Part shown: in pieces, positions 38,184 through 48,628 of the stretch
Numbering within the stretch: position 1 is the stretch's first letter
Layout of the letters: every line of letters begins with the position of its first letter
Source of the DNA: Chromera velia
Lineage: Eukaryota; Sar; Chromeraceae
Direction of reading: 5' to 3'
DNA length: 64,000 nucleotides
Assembly (NCBI GenBank): GCA_018398765.1
Contig: JAHBMJ010003968.1
Coordinates: forward strand, 1-64,000
The notes under the pieces: generated by a model
The model's database searches: none
Seen by the model: the letters and a program-made list of their open reading frames with translations, nothing else
Told to the model about the DNA's origin: nothing
Program-made: the position numbers and the translations under genes

Positions 38184-38653
38184 CTTTCTGGCCAAACGGC
38201 GGGCAAAATTGGGGAATCAAACAGAGAGCAAAACGCACTGCCTTGCAAAACGCGTCCACTGTCTCTACTGAGATGAGCAAAGCTCGCAGAGACGGGCAAC
38301 AAATTTGACAGGGAACGCAGTATCTTCCCTCTGGCACCACCCTGGCTAAAACGAGCGACAGGCAGGATCAGGTGCGTCGGTCATTTCCATTTCTGCATGC
38401 ATGGCATTGAACTGCAAGAGGACAGAGTCACTCTAAGTCATTCCCACTGGGATCGCTTCACTGGAGACGTTTAATTTGACGGCCCGGGCCGGACACAAAA
38501 AGGCGGCGCGGCCCGGGAGCGCCGGCTTCTATCGCCTGGCCCGGCCCCTTCCCCCGTACCCAGGGACCACGATCGAGAGATCTACCTATAGTTATTAATA
38601 CCTTCCACAAACAGCTTCGTCGCCTCGAGTTTCAGCTCCAATGTCAGAGAGAC
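38184..38653. other. intergenic with GC-rich patch
   Basis: Contains an extremely GC-rich, partly palindromic block at about 38480-38560 (CGGCCCGGGCCGG and GGCGCGGCCCGGGAGCGCC). No coding signal. Confidence 0.5.
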
Positions 38654-38984
38654 CTACCTATAGCTCCATCCAGCCGGTTGCTTCGCCGACTGCTTCGGAG
38701 GTACAGTGAAGGTAGCGGTCCTTTGCAGCGGTCTTCGCTGTCTGTCGAGGAGGAGACTGTGCCGTCTCCTGCCGTCTCTAACCGTCTCCGAACGTCTCCG
38801 GCCATCTGCGCGTGCTGCATCCATCCAGTCCGGAAACGCCCTGCGAACTTCATTGACAATGCGCTCCGAAGTTTCTGTGACAGTTGTGCTTTCAGAAGTG
38901 TCTGCAGGAGACCGTATTGCGCAAGTGTGTAGGTCCTTCAGGTCAGTCAGCCAGTCGAGTCAGTCAGGCAGTATTTTTGTGTGA

Positions 38985-39031
<47 letters not shown>

Positions 39032-39421
39032 TGTACGTGCGTGTGTGGGGGGGTTTGAGAGGTACAGAATGGACGGCTTTCCAGCACCAGTCTCACTGTT
39101 TCACTCGTTCTAGTTCAAGAGATGTGCCTGCATGTCTGCATATTTTCTTCCTTCTCCGTCACGGTGCAGGTGACTTGCAAAAGGGTGCATGGAGGTGCAA
39201 GCAGTGGGGGGGTTTTGCAGGGAAAGCCGCTGGCCTGGAGCTTTGGCGGGGTTCAGGAGGTACAGAATGGACGGCTTTCCTCCCGCAGTCTCACTATCCC
39301 CCTCGTCTTCGTTCAAGAGATAACTTAGACTTAGACTGCTAGTACTGCCTCTTCGTCCCAAACTGACGATCTCGCTTCCGTCATGTCGGCCTCTGCTGTC
39401 AGTGCCTCGGTTCTCGACCAT
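38654..39421 (-). CDS. small two-exon protein, function unknown
   Basis: Exon 1 (39421-39295) starts with ATG (MVENRGTDSRGRHDGSEIV...) and ends at a GTGAGA donor, phase 1. Exon 2 (38901-38654) follows a CTCCTGCAG acceptor and reads TSESTTVTETSERIVNEVRR and on, a basic Arg-rich tail, to a TAG. Total is 124 residues. The phase closes, and the join gives an acidic Ser-rich N-terminus followed by a helical, basic C-terminus. A donor-like AGGTAGGT overlaps the stop, so the gene could continue. No family recognised. Confidence 0.4.
38984..39030. repeat. (GT)n/(GA)n microsatellite
   Basis: GT then GA runs inside the intron of the small two-exon gene. Confidence 0.9.
39052..39322. repeat. direct duplication of a 70-bp segment containing a splice donor
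   Basis: 39052-39121 and 39253-39322 share GAGGTACAGAATGGACGGCTTTCC...CAGTCTCACT...GTTCAAGAG, 201 bases apart. On the minus strand the upstream copy covers the end of exon 1 and the donor of the small gene; the other copy lies in the intron. Confidence 0.8.
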
Positions 39422-40167
39422 GTACGCGCACACCGTTAAGCTCCCCCCTCAAGGTACGTACTCTTATACTTCACCGACCCTACCTTAGCTTGCGATTGAA
39501 TGCTTGGTTCCTCCCTCTCTCAATTCTATTTCCGCTGATCCTCGGCCTTTTGGTATTTACACTTCGATTCGTCTACTTTCAGTCTCCAACGAATTCGTGG
39601 ACTTTTTATTCATACGTTCTCCTCTCGTCCCGCCATCCTCTTTCCTCTGTCTTGGTCGCAGTGTTCCTGTGTGATGCACCGCAGCCCTTCCCCCCCCTCC
39701 CTCTCCGATACTGTCTCGAGCTCTCTTTCTTTTCGTATTCTCTCTTGGCCCTATATAAAATTCCGTCCCCGCGGACTTTTCCCCGATCGATTTCAGCCTT
39801 CTTCTACACGCGCCTTAGAGAAAGTGAGCGACTTTTCAGGTCCTCTTACCTCTCTCCGTTCTTGCTCTCCTCTCTGCGCCTCTCTTTCTCCACCTGTCGC
39901 TGGCTGTCTACTGCCACTACCTTCCTTCGCATGCCGTCTCGTCTCAGAATCTCCGTCACTGCAACTGTGTCTCTCGCTCTGCCTTCCTCTGTGTCTTGAT
40001 CTTTTATACCAATTTGCTTGCCGTAATACTCCACTCCGGTTCCCTCTCTCTGCCGGACTCCGTGTGTTTCTCCCTCACATTGGTGGGGGCACGCTTGGTT
40101 GAGTACGTTTCAGAAACAAATGAGATCGTTATTTGTGCGCACCTCAATGTCTCTCTCGTTTGTGCAG

Positions 40168-42472
40168 AGAGCTAGGAAGCTGCCGAGTACGTCTGCCCAG
40201 TCTGGTGTCTGGGTGTTTGGCATCTCTATCTGATTCAGCGGCCTTGATGTCTTTTGAAAGCCATCCTTCGTGAGTGTTCGTGAAAATTTAAGGCCCGACG
40301 TGACTGTTTAGGCTTGAGGTAGGGATGTGAACACTCAGCATTCACAGCTGTTTCCCGCAAGGAAAGGGAAGGGTGTCTAAAGTCGCATTCTCCCACCGCC
40401 TCCAAGCTTGAACGTGCGTGAGAAGGAAGATAGATGGTCGATGGTTGGCCTCATTGGTGACTGGTTGTGAATGGATGGGGGCAAGCTTGATTGTTTGCGC
40501 TTGAGGTAGGGATGTAATGAGTGAGTGTGAAGCGTTGTTTCCTTCTGTTGAATGTGCAAGGAGAGGAGCAAGTGTCTATGTGCTCGCCGTCAGGCATTGC
40601 AGCAGCCCCCAAGCTTGAACGTGCATGAGCAGGAAGATAGATGGTCGATGGTTGGCCTCATTGGTGACTGGTTGTGAATGGATGGGGGAAAGTTTGACTC
40701 TTTGCGCTTGAGGTAGGGATGTGATGAGTGAGTTTGAAGCATTGTTTCCTTCTGTTGAATGTGCAAGGAGAGGAGCAAGTGTCTATGTGCTCGCCGTCAG
40801 GCATTGCAGCAGCCCCCAAGCTTGAACGTGCATGAGCAGGAAGATAGATGGTCGATGGTTGGCCTCATTGGTGACTGGTTGTGAATGGATGGGGGAAAGT
40901 TTGACTCTTTGCGCTTGAGGTAGGGATGTGATGAGTGAGTTTGAAGCGCTGCTTCCTTCTGTTGAATGTGCAAGGAGAGGGGCAAGTGTCTATGTGCTCG
41001 CGGTCAGGCGTCGCCTCCAAGCTTGAACGTGCATGAGCAGGAAGATAGATGGTCGATGGTTGGCCTCATTGGTGACCCCTCCGCATAGGCCTTCAGGCGC
41101 CCTCAGGGGACCAGCAAAGCGTTGCAAGCGGTGTCCAGTCTTCTCCCTTTGATAGTCCATCTGTCAGGCAGCTGGAAGCAAGGAGACAAGGTGGGGGGGG
41201 AAGCAATGAGGGTGTCTGTGCAGAAGCAGCTCAGCCTATTGATGTGTCTGGCTTTCTGCCTGATGCGGAAGCGGATGATCATCAGAGCGAGGCATCCCTC
41301 TCTCTTGACGGACTCCCGCTGTCAGACGATGCCTCGCTCTTCCAATTTGCAGAAAGTAGAATAATAACCGCTGTCAAAGAGCCTTCGCACGAGAACACGG
41401 GCGCCACCCCGGATGGTGTCCCGCGCGTGGTCCCATCTGTCACAGGAGAATGTGATGCGGACCATAATGCAGCACCGCAGTCTAATGAGACACCAGCACC
41501 CGCTGCAATTCTTGTTGTATCGCAGCCTCTCCATCAGCAGAGGGAGACAGATGAAGGGAGAGAAGAGGAGGAGAGGCTCCACACGGAACAAGAGAAGACT
41601 CCGTCGGAGTACCTGCTGTGGAAGCGAAAGAATCAGCGTGCGGAGGCAGTTCCACCGTCTGTGGGTGACATGGGGCGGAGGGGAGATGAACCTCCCGACT
41701 GGGAGTGGAGTCAGCACAATCAGATCCCGATTCGGGGGCAGTGGACAGAGGAGGATGCACAGACGATGGACGGTGGTCTGACTGACCGACTGATCTCCTT
41801 TTCTCATGATGCCGCAGCGGGGCGTACAAGTGAAGGGGGAGTCGCCAGTTTGGGGGTCTGGCTGCGAAACGGTGCGACTGAAAGAGAAAGAACGTGTTTC
41901 CGGAGGATGGCTGGGGTTGGCTGTGCCTTCTTCGATTCCCCCTGGATTGAGAGAGCCCTGAAAGACGACGGGATACCGTTGGGGCAGTTCAAGGGGGGAG
42001 TGGAGTTGTTGCTGCACCTTCACCCTGCACAACTCCTTCAGGTAAGGAGAGAAGGGCCGTGGCCGGCTCTGCCTTTTTTTTAGTTGGCCGTTAGCTGTTC
42101 AAACTTTTGCGGTCCGAGTCCTGACTAATATATACAAACAGACGAGACTGAGATATGGCATACATATGCTTGTGTCACGGTTCTGGTGTCTCTTTTTTCT
42201 TTCTTCTACGCCCTTTGTCTCTCCACTGATTTTCTTTGTGGAAGTCTGTCAGATAGTTCTCTTGATCTCTCTTATCTACTGACACTACCATAATTCAGGA
42301 ATTGTATGGTCAGACCCTCCTTCCTCTTCCTTGTGCTGTGCGACTGCTTCGGATCTGCAGCTGTATTTGTGTTTTCTGGCAGCCACATGTACGCCTTTGT
42401 CTTCTTTCGACCGTCGGTCTGATTTACCGACCGGTTTTTGAAAGCACGGGGAAGTGTCCAGAATGGCGATAG
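40168..42472 (+). CDS. acidic hydrophilic protein, function unknown (5' end unresolved)
   Basis: Three exons close in phase. 40168-40204 (RARKLPSTSAQS) follows TTTGTGCAG. 41089-42041 is a 953-base exon ending at a GTAAGG donor. 42299-42472 ends at TAG. The long exon encodes an acidic, Ser/Glu/Gln-rich region (LPDAEADDHQSEASLSLDG), then a more ordered segment with several Trp (DWEWSQHNQIPIRGQW; FFDSPWIERALKDDGIPLGQ; GGVELLLHLHPAQLLQ). The last exon is Cys/Leu-rich (LLRICSCICVFWQPHVRLCL). No domain recognised. The start lies upstream of 40168; frames at 39490-40100 are low in complexity and do not join cleanly. The intron between the first two exons consists largely of the 207-bp tandem array. 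Confidence 0.5.
40310..41086 (+). repeat. 207-bp tandem repeat array, about 3.75 units
   Basis: Unit landmarks AAGCTTGAACGTG occur at 40404, 40611, 40818 and 41019. The middle two units are nearly identical, the first is more diverged, and the last is cut short. It ends directly at a splice acceptor (41088). No open frame is shared between units that looks coding. Confidence 0.9.
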
Positions 42473-43419
42473 AGGACACTCCTATACATAGGAGTAGGCT
42501 ATAAAGTATAATGCCAGACTGTGCATACGCCTAAAAAAGAATTTTCAAAATGTCTATAGCAAAATGTAAACCCTGTTGCGTGGAGCTATCGCCTAGGATT
42601 CAAGTTGAAGACCTAGGTTAGGGATCATTCTAGTTTTTGTGTATAGCTAGTCGTGTAGATCATGCAAGTGCTACCCGGGCCGAAAAGCAGCTTCAAAGGC
42701 TTGCAGCATGCTTGTACGTGGGCAATTACGTAGGCCAAACCTGGATGCTGTGCTATGCTATTAAAATTGTATAAAACAATGATGATGAAACGTTTATCGG
42801 AACAAAAAATTCTGAATTAGGCCCTGCACTCTATACATATTTTTCAAAAAATGAAAAACAAAGAGCTTATAAAAGATTTTCTCAAATTTTTTATTGAAAT
42901 ATTAATTGTTTTTTGTTTTTCAAGTTTTATATTACTTATAAAATCTTATATAAAATAGAGAAATATGAATGATGCAAGTAGCTAGTATAAATGCTAGTAT
43001 AAATGAAATTTGCTAGGAAATTTGGTTTGATAATGAAGTCATTCAAAACAACAACACTCAAATCTATCAGATGCAAGTTGAACGTTTTGTGCAACAGACT
43101 GCCAACAGTAGGTGCAACATGCGAACATTGTCAACAGCGATAAGCATATTATACAATTGATAAACCATGGTGGCACGGTGAAATTAATTTGCATAAATTA
43201 ATTTTAACTCTACATTTTGAAAAGGGCACTGACATTAAAACAAGAAAAATGTAGAAAAAGGCTTTAATAAACTTTTATGCATGATTAAATATGATGACTC
43301 AGATATTATATTAGATGTGTAAAACGTGAGTATCGTTACCTCTTGACGTAACATAGCATTATTTAGCATTATTGTGACAGCGATTTATGACTATTTTTTT
43401 AGTTTTTTGGGTTACTTGT
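42473..43419. other. AT-rich intergenic DNA with repeat remnants
   Basis: No gene seen. At about 42818 it contains AGGCCCTGCACTCTATA followed by A/T runs, a further copy of the family forming the outer inverted repeats at 16134 and 18273. Confidence 0.6.
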
Positions 43420-45283
43420 TTAAATCACGATCAGATGTATCCTGATCGGGGCCAGAGGAACGAAAACATTGTCAGCAAGACCCCGAGACAGATCTTTCCC
43501 GTCATTGATCTTTTCTTGCCTCTCTTCCTTCTCTGCAGAGCCTTCTGCCGGTGTGTTTTCGCTCGTTTTCTGTCCCTCCGCCTCGCCCCCTTCTTGCGCT
43601 CCGTCAGTTCCTTCTTGTGTGTCGGGTGGGGGGGCTGGGCGGGACTCTAGGAGGTTCGTGATCAAGGCCCCGGATAGATCTGAAATTTCCAACACGCAGT
43701 CTCCAGGTGGGAGCTCAGGAGGAAGGGTGAGTGCCTCGGCCGGCACACGGGACTCTCCCCTCTTTAGAGGGAACTCAGAAATCCGTCGGGCAACTGCAAG
43801 TGTATCGCTCACGAATGTTCCCTCTTCAGAGTCGGCTACCTCAAGGACCTGTGTTTGTCGTTTGGTTTTCAGCGGGTCCTCGTCTTTGTTGGTCTCTGTC
43901 GTTTGAGCCTTGTCGGACTGGCCTTCTGCAGGGTTCTGTCCATTCTCCCCCGATTCCGCTGGTGTGCTTTCCTCCGGAGCTGGTGGAGCTGCAGCTTCGG
44001 GGGGTTCAGAAGGGATTCCGAAATGGAGTTGCGAATCTCTCAGCCGAGCGCAGACCTCCCATCTGCATGCACAAACAGGAAGGGACAGGTAAGAGGCGGA
44101 AGGAAACAAAAGGCAGGCACGATCGAGGCAGGCAGAAGATGGGGAAGGAAAGTCGAGCAAACAGACAGGAGGACAGAATACTGCCACACCGAATCTAACT
44201 TTGTCTTTGGTGTAACAGTTGCACTAGATTACTTCCTTGCCGTCACAGTGCATGCCTGACTTTCATTCACTAAGGGCCAGGATAACATCTACGGACTGTA
44301 TGCAGAAGGGCACAAAAAAAAAACGACATTCGAGCAACGGACCTCGGTATTTCCACTTGAGGATCCCCCCAAGGTACCACTTCCTCGGACCCCCCCTCTC
44401 CTGGTTGCACCACCAGGAGACGGAAGCGAACCAGTCGACCCGTCTCACCGGGCGTCGGACCTTTGCTGCAACAAGTAAGTGGAGGGGGAAAGAGAGGGAT
44501 GCGGAGTCTTCGTTCGTAGGATCTATTCACAGACAGACACATTGGCAGAGATAAAGAGAGGCAAAGTCGACTGGTTATGAAAATTGAAATCGCCTACACA
44601 ATGTTTTGTTTCTAGCATGCTCTGTTGCCTGAGGCACTGACTGACAGACTCCTGGTTTGTGAGGAAGAGTCTGCAAGTCGGTAGAGGCTGTCCCTTCTGT
44701 GCCCTCATTCTTTTCGGGGCGTTCTCGTCCTGCTCTGTGGGGGGAGGGGCTGCAGCAGAGAGGAAGCAGGGAGGGAGGGATCTTTCGGAGATCTGCACAG
44801 CTGCAGAGTCGCTCTCTCAATGAGAAGAACGAGCAACGAAAAGACATCAGTGCAAGAGGGAGATATGTCGAAGAAAAACAAGCAAAAGGACTCGAGTAAA
44901 CAGAAGTGGATGCGTAAGGAGTCAACGAAAACATGATTTCAATGAAAACGTACAGCAATAAAGCCCCTGCTCAGCGAAAATAAAACCAAACTGGAAAAGA
45001 ACGAGAAGCAAACAAAGAAAAATCAAAAACAGAAAGAAGAGTGCACCGTCTCGGGGAAAGAAGTCACGCTTGAAAACGCACGAGGCAGACGGAAACAAGC
45101 CTTCATCCGGACTACAGGGGCAGAACAAAACAGATTGACAAGTAAGCCTGTATTGAGCAAGCGTCGCAATGGGGGGAGATGCGAAACTGAGAAAAGGACA
45201 GGACTGACGAGCAGGGTCTCCCTTCTTGCCCTTTGCGTTACCCTTTGTCTCAACGACAGGCTGCTCTGGGACTGCACACACAT

Positions 45284-45359
<76 letters not shown>

Positions 45360-47021
45360 GCACACAGACACAGACACAGACACAGACACAGACACACACG
45401 CACGAACGCAGACACACATGCACACACGCACGCGCTCGCACACACATGCACACACATGCACACACCCACAAGAATGCAATTGCCTTCACATATCAGAATG
45501 TCAATTATGCAAGCTCTTGTCGAGCGCTCTTTCAGCCTCCTTTCATCATCAGCACTCGATCATGTTGAAGCCTCCTTTCCAAGCAACTTCTGCGACATTT
45601 CTTCCTCGTTCCTCCCTTTCAACTGAGAGATGCTGTATCTGTGATCCAAGTGCCTCCCCTCAACCCTCCACATCAAATCCAACCAACGAACAGGCAGACA
45701 CCACACACGCACTTACCGTCTACTCCGAAGGAAGACGCGACTCCCGCAGCAGGGCTCCCCTCCTTCCACATCGTCCACAGCTCCAGCCCCGTGACCCTGT
45801 CTACCAGTCTGCCTCCACCCTCACGCTTTCCTTCTTTAAATGCGCCCTCGTACACCCACAGCACATCTCCGTCAGTCGGCAGAAGTCCACCGGCCTCCCC
45901 ATCCTCTTTTCCCCCACCGTCCTTCTGCTTTGCGTCTCTCTTTGTCTTCATTATTTCATCCGGCTGGAGTTTCGATATATTGGGGGATACCGAGACTTTG
46001 GTCTCTGAGGACTCAAACCTCCCGAATCCCTCATAGAGGCTTCTCACGAAGCTTCCAGTGTACCGACTTCCTGCAGGAGGACACAAAAAGAGGAGGTGCA
46101 CGTGAGAAACTGAGATCAACAAGGGAGAAAAAGGAGACACACAAAGACAGACGCTGCAAAACAAAAGATGGGACAAAATTGATGGAAAGGAACAGCCCCT
46201 TCCCCTCTTTGTGGCCTTTCGTGCCTTCCCTCCCCCCCCCGTCCCCTCAGAAAGAAAGCGCACCGATATCAAAGGAGAGAATTCCAGCTCCATGAAAGAC
46301 ATGGCGGTCAAAGAAGCCTCTGTAGGTCATTTGTTTCATCTCACTCCGAAACAGACCATACCCGCTCCTCCTGAAAACACAGTATGCAAACAGACCGATT
46401 GACATTCAGGACCGAGCGCACAAAGAAAATTAGCAGGAGCGAGGAAAAGAGACGTGACGAACAAAGGAATACAAGAACAGGCCACAGACAGCCGAAATCA
46501 TCTGAATCAATACCGAAAGGAAAAGAATATGAAAAAAATGGAAGAAAAGAAACGAAGAGAGACGACTCCAGATAGAACGGCAGGTTCCTCCAGACATGTA
46601 AGTCGTAAAAGCCTTCAGTCTTTGATATCTTTCTTGCTTCATGCTTCGCCTCTTGACGCACAAGATTGCTGAAAGCAAATTTCTGAAGTCTCAACTCACT
46701 TGTGCAGAGCGCAGAAGCTCTAGCTTTACCTTGCTGACCTGTTCAGTTTCCACGCGCCTGTGTAGATTGTGCCGTCTGCGTCCCTCGCCTCCCCTGCCCC
46801 GTCCCTCTCCCCCTTCAGGAACTCCCCTCTGTACGCAGAGCCGTCGGGGTAACGCCGCATTCCGTGACCCTGCAATTAAGCAGAGAGAGACCAAATGTTA
46901 ATAGAGACATGCAGAAGATAGTCTGGAAAGGCCGCGCAGATTCACACAACGAGAACAAGTACTTCCTTCCACATCTATTGCCTCTTCAGTGTAAAGGAGT
47001 CCAAGAGCAGACACCAACCAA

Positions 47022-47052
<31 letters not shown>

Positions 47053-47828
47053 ATCGACGCACCCACCGACCGACCGTCATCTCCCCGTGAAGGAATTCTC
47101 CTTCGTAAACACTCCCGTCTTGAAGTTCCTGCATGCACGCATTCACTCACCCGCTGACAGTCAATCAGTCATCCATCAAACATCTCCTGCGCATGCCCGC
47201 ATTCATTCAGCGGGTCATTTCCTCATTTTCTCACTCCCCTGTGTGCTCACTCCCCGAGTCGACGATTCATTCTTCACAGGTGCAGGCGATGTCACACCGT
47301 CAAGTGCCCAGCTGCCCGCTCAACCTCTCCCATCGCTCATCTATTGATCCTGTTCTCTGATTCTTTCAGAGCTACCGCATCTTTTCTTTCGTCTAAACAG
47401 GAACCGCTCTCCTAACATATATTCGAACCGGGTTTCTTCTCTTGAGCGGTTGTTCGGAGGAACATTTGCAAATACGTATGCACGATTATCCCATATGCCC
47501 GAACCAACCAACCACCCGTTCCGGTGTCCTTTTCCTGCTCACTGACCATGCACCCCTCTCCATGCTTCTTTCCGTCCAGCCAGTCGCCCCTGTACTGGTA
47601 CGTCGCGTGCTCATATGTGTACTGTCCGAAGCCACACCTCTGTAGCGTTCTCAGGTTGACCTCCCCGTCATACACACCCTTGGTCGACAGGAAGGCAGAC
47701 TTCTTCCTCCCTAGTGTCGGAAAGTCTGCATACCGCCAAGATTCGCCTTGGGGCCGCACCCGGCTTGAGTAGACGTAAGAAGGCGGGGCAGGGGCTGTGG
47801 AAGTGATCGGAAGGCCGGACACTTGCAT
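43420..47828 (-). CDS. MORN-repeat protein
   Basis: Eight exons close in phase: 47828-47547, 47128-47075, 46869-46739, 46370-46264, 46070-45717, 44749-44638, 44465-44343 and 44062-43420, about 601 residues. After a roughly 50-residue leader come eight MORN units of about 23 residues. Examples are YRGDWLDGKKHGEG, VYEGEFLHGEMTGHG, AYRGEFLKGERDGAG, TYRGFFDRHVFHGAG and VYEGAFKEGKREGGG. A charged insert of about 45 residues separates the seventh and eighth. The C-terminal 250 residues are acidic and Pro/Glu/Ser-rich, with one better-ordered patch (LPPGDCVLEISDLSGALITN). MORN repeats bind phospholipids or partner proteins; in apicomplexans MORN1 scaffolds the basal complex. This protein's long acidic tail makes it a different family member. 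The donor of exon 6 was chosen by phase. An upstream in-frame extension lacks an ATG, so the start at 47828 is preferred. Divergent from the PREX-like gene. Confidence 0.8.
45283..45472. repeat. (CA)n / (CACAGA)n / (CACG)n microsatellite
   Basis: About 190 bases of CA-based repeats in the fifth intron of the MORN gene. Translations give His/Thr or Cys/Val strings and are not genes. Confidence 0.95.
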
Positions 47829-48628
47829 GGCTCTCTCTGTTGGCGTCACTCTCTCCCTCCCTCTCTGCGCGGACACGTGCGGATCCCAATCGCTCTCTCG
47901 CTTTCGCTTGCAGCTGCCTTTTGAAGTGTCTGCTCCTCGATTTGAACCGACAGTGATGAGGTCCCACTGAATTTAATTTGGCAAACACAATTAAGCAACG
48001 GTAGTCAAGAAGAGCTGGTGTGCTGCCTCTGACACCTTTTGTGGCCACTTCGCACAGCAGGAAGGCACGTGATACTTCTTTTTCCTTCGACGTCTGCGTG
48101 ATGGAAGTCAAGGGGCTCTTATGCGGAGCAGAAAAAGAGAGAGAAAAGGACGCGTACACGCAGAAAGAATTAAACATGCATGCAGGTATAAATGTTTTGA
48201 AGTGCGCTCGAAATGCGCGCGCGCGCCCCCGCGCGGCCGGGGCATGAGCCCTATAGGGGCGCCGCGGAGACGGAATTAAACCTGCGTTCAATTTTTTTTT
48301 TTACACCCTTAAATTCTTCGTCTTTTGGAAACTGCTGCAGTCGCCCTGCATGGGAATGCAGCAAGGAGAACTCAGTGTGTGAGTATGGACGCCTGATTGC
48401 ATGGAAGTCGAGCCCACTGCCACAGGCTTTGGCATCCATTCGTTTTCCTGTAGGCAGCTTTGTGTTGAAGTGCCGCTAGGAACGTCTCCTACGGTTGGTC
48501 TGCACGGTCAAGAGCGCTTCTCTCGCTTTGGCAGCTGCCCTGAGCCGATTGACTCCCCCTTCGAAGATCAGAAGGGGGTACCCGGTTGTGGTCCGTTTTC
48601 ATCGATTCACTTGGTCGTGTTGTGATTG
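47829..48628. promoter_or_regulatory. divergent intergenic region between MORN and PREX-like genes
   Basis: 800 bases between opposite ATGs. It contains a GC-rich alternating patch at about 48208-48270 (GCGCGCGCGCCCCCGCGCGGCCGGGGC) followed by a T-run. No TATA box identified. Promoter role inferred from orientation only. Confidence 0.4.

Noticed and set aside
39490-40102. Plus-strand frames of 140-170 codons
   Set aside because: Ser/Leu/Phe-rich low-complexity translation of pyrimidine-rich DNA, with no clean splice joint to the exon at 40168.
40310-41086. CRISPR-like regularly spaced repeats
   Set aside because: The 207-bp units are contiguous with no spacers, and the genome is eukaryotic; this is a plain tandem repeat.
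41322-42032. 236-codon minus-strand frame
   Set aside because: Shadow of the long plus-strand exon at 41089-42041, which has matching splice sites on both sides.
45023-46008. Plus- and minus-strand frames rich in His/Thr or Cys/Val
   Set aside because: They read through the CA microsatellite in an intron of the MORN gene, and partly shadow its exon 5.
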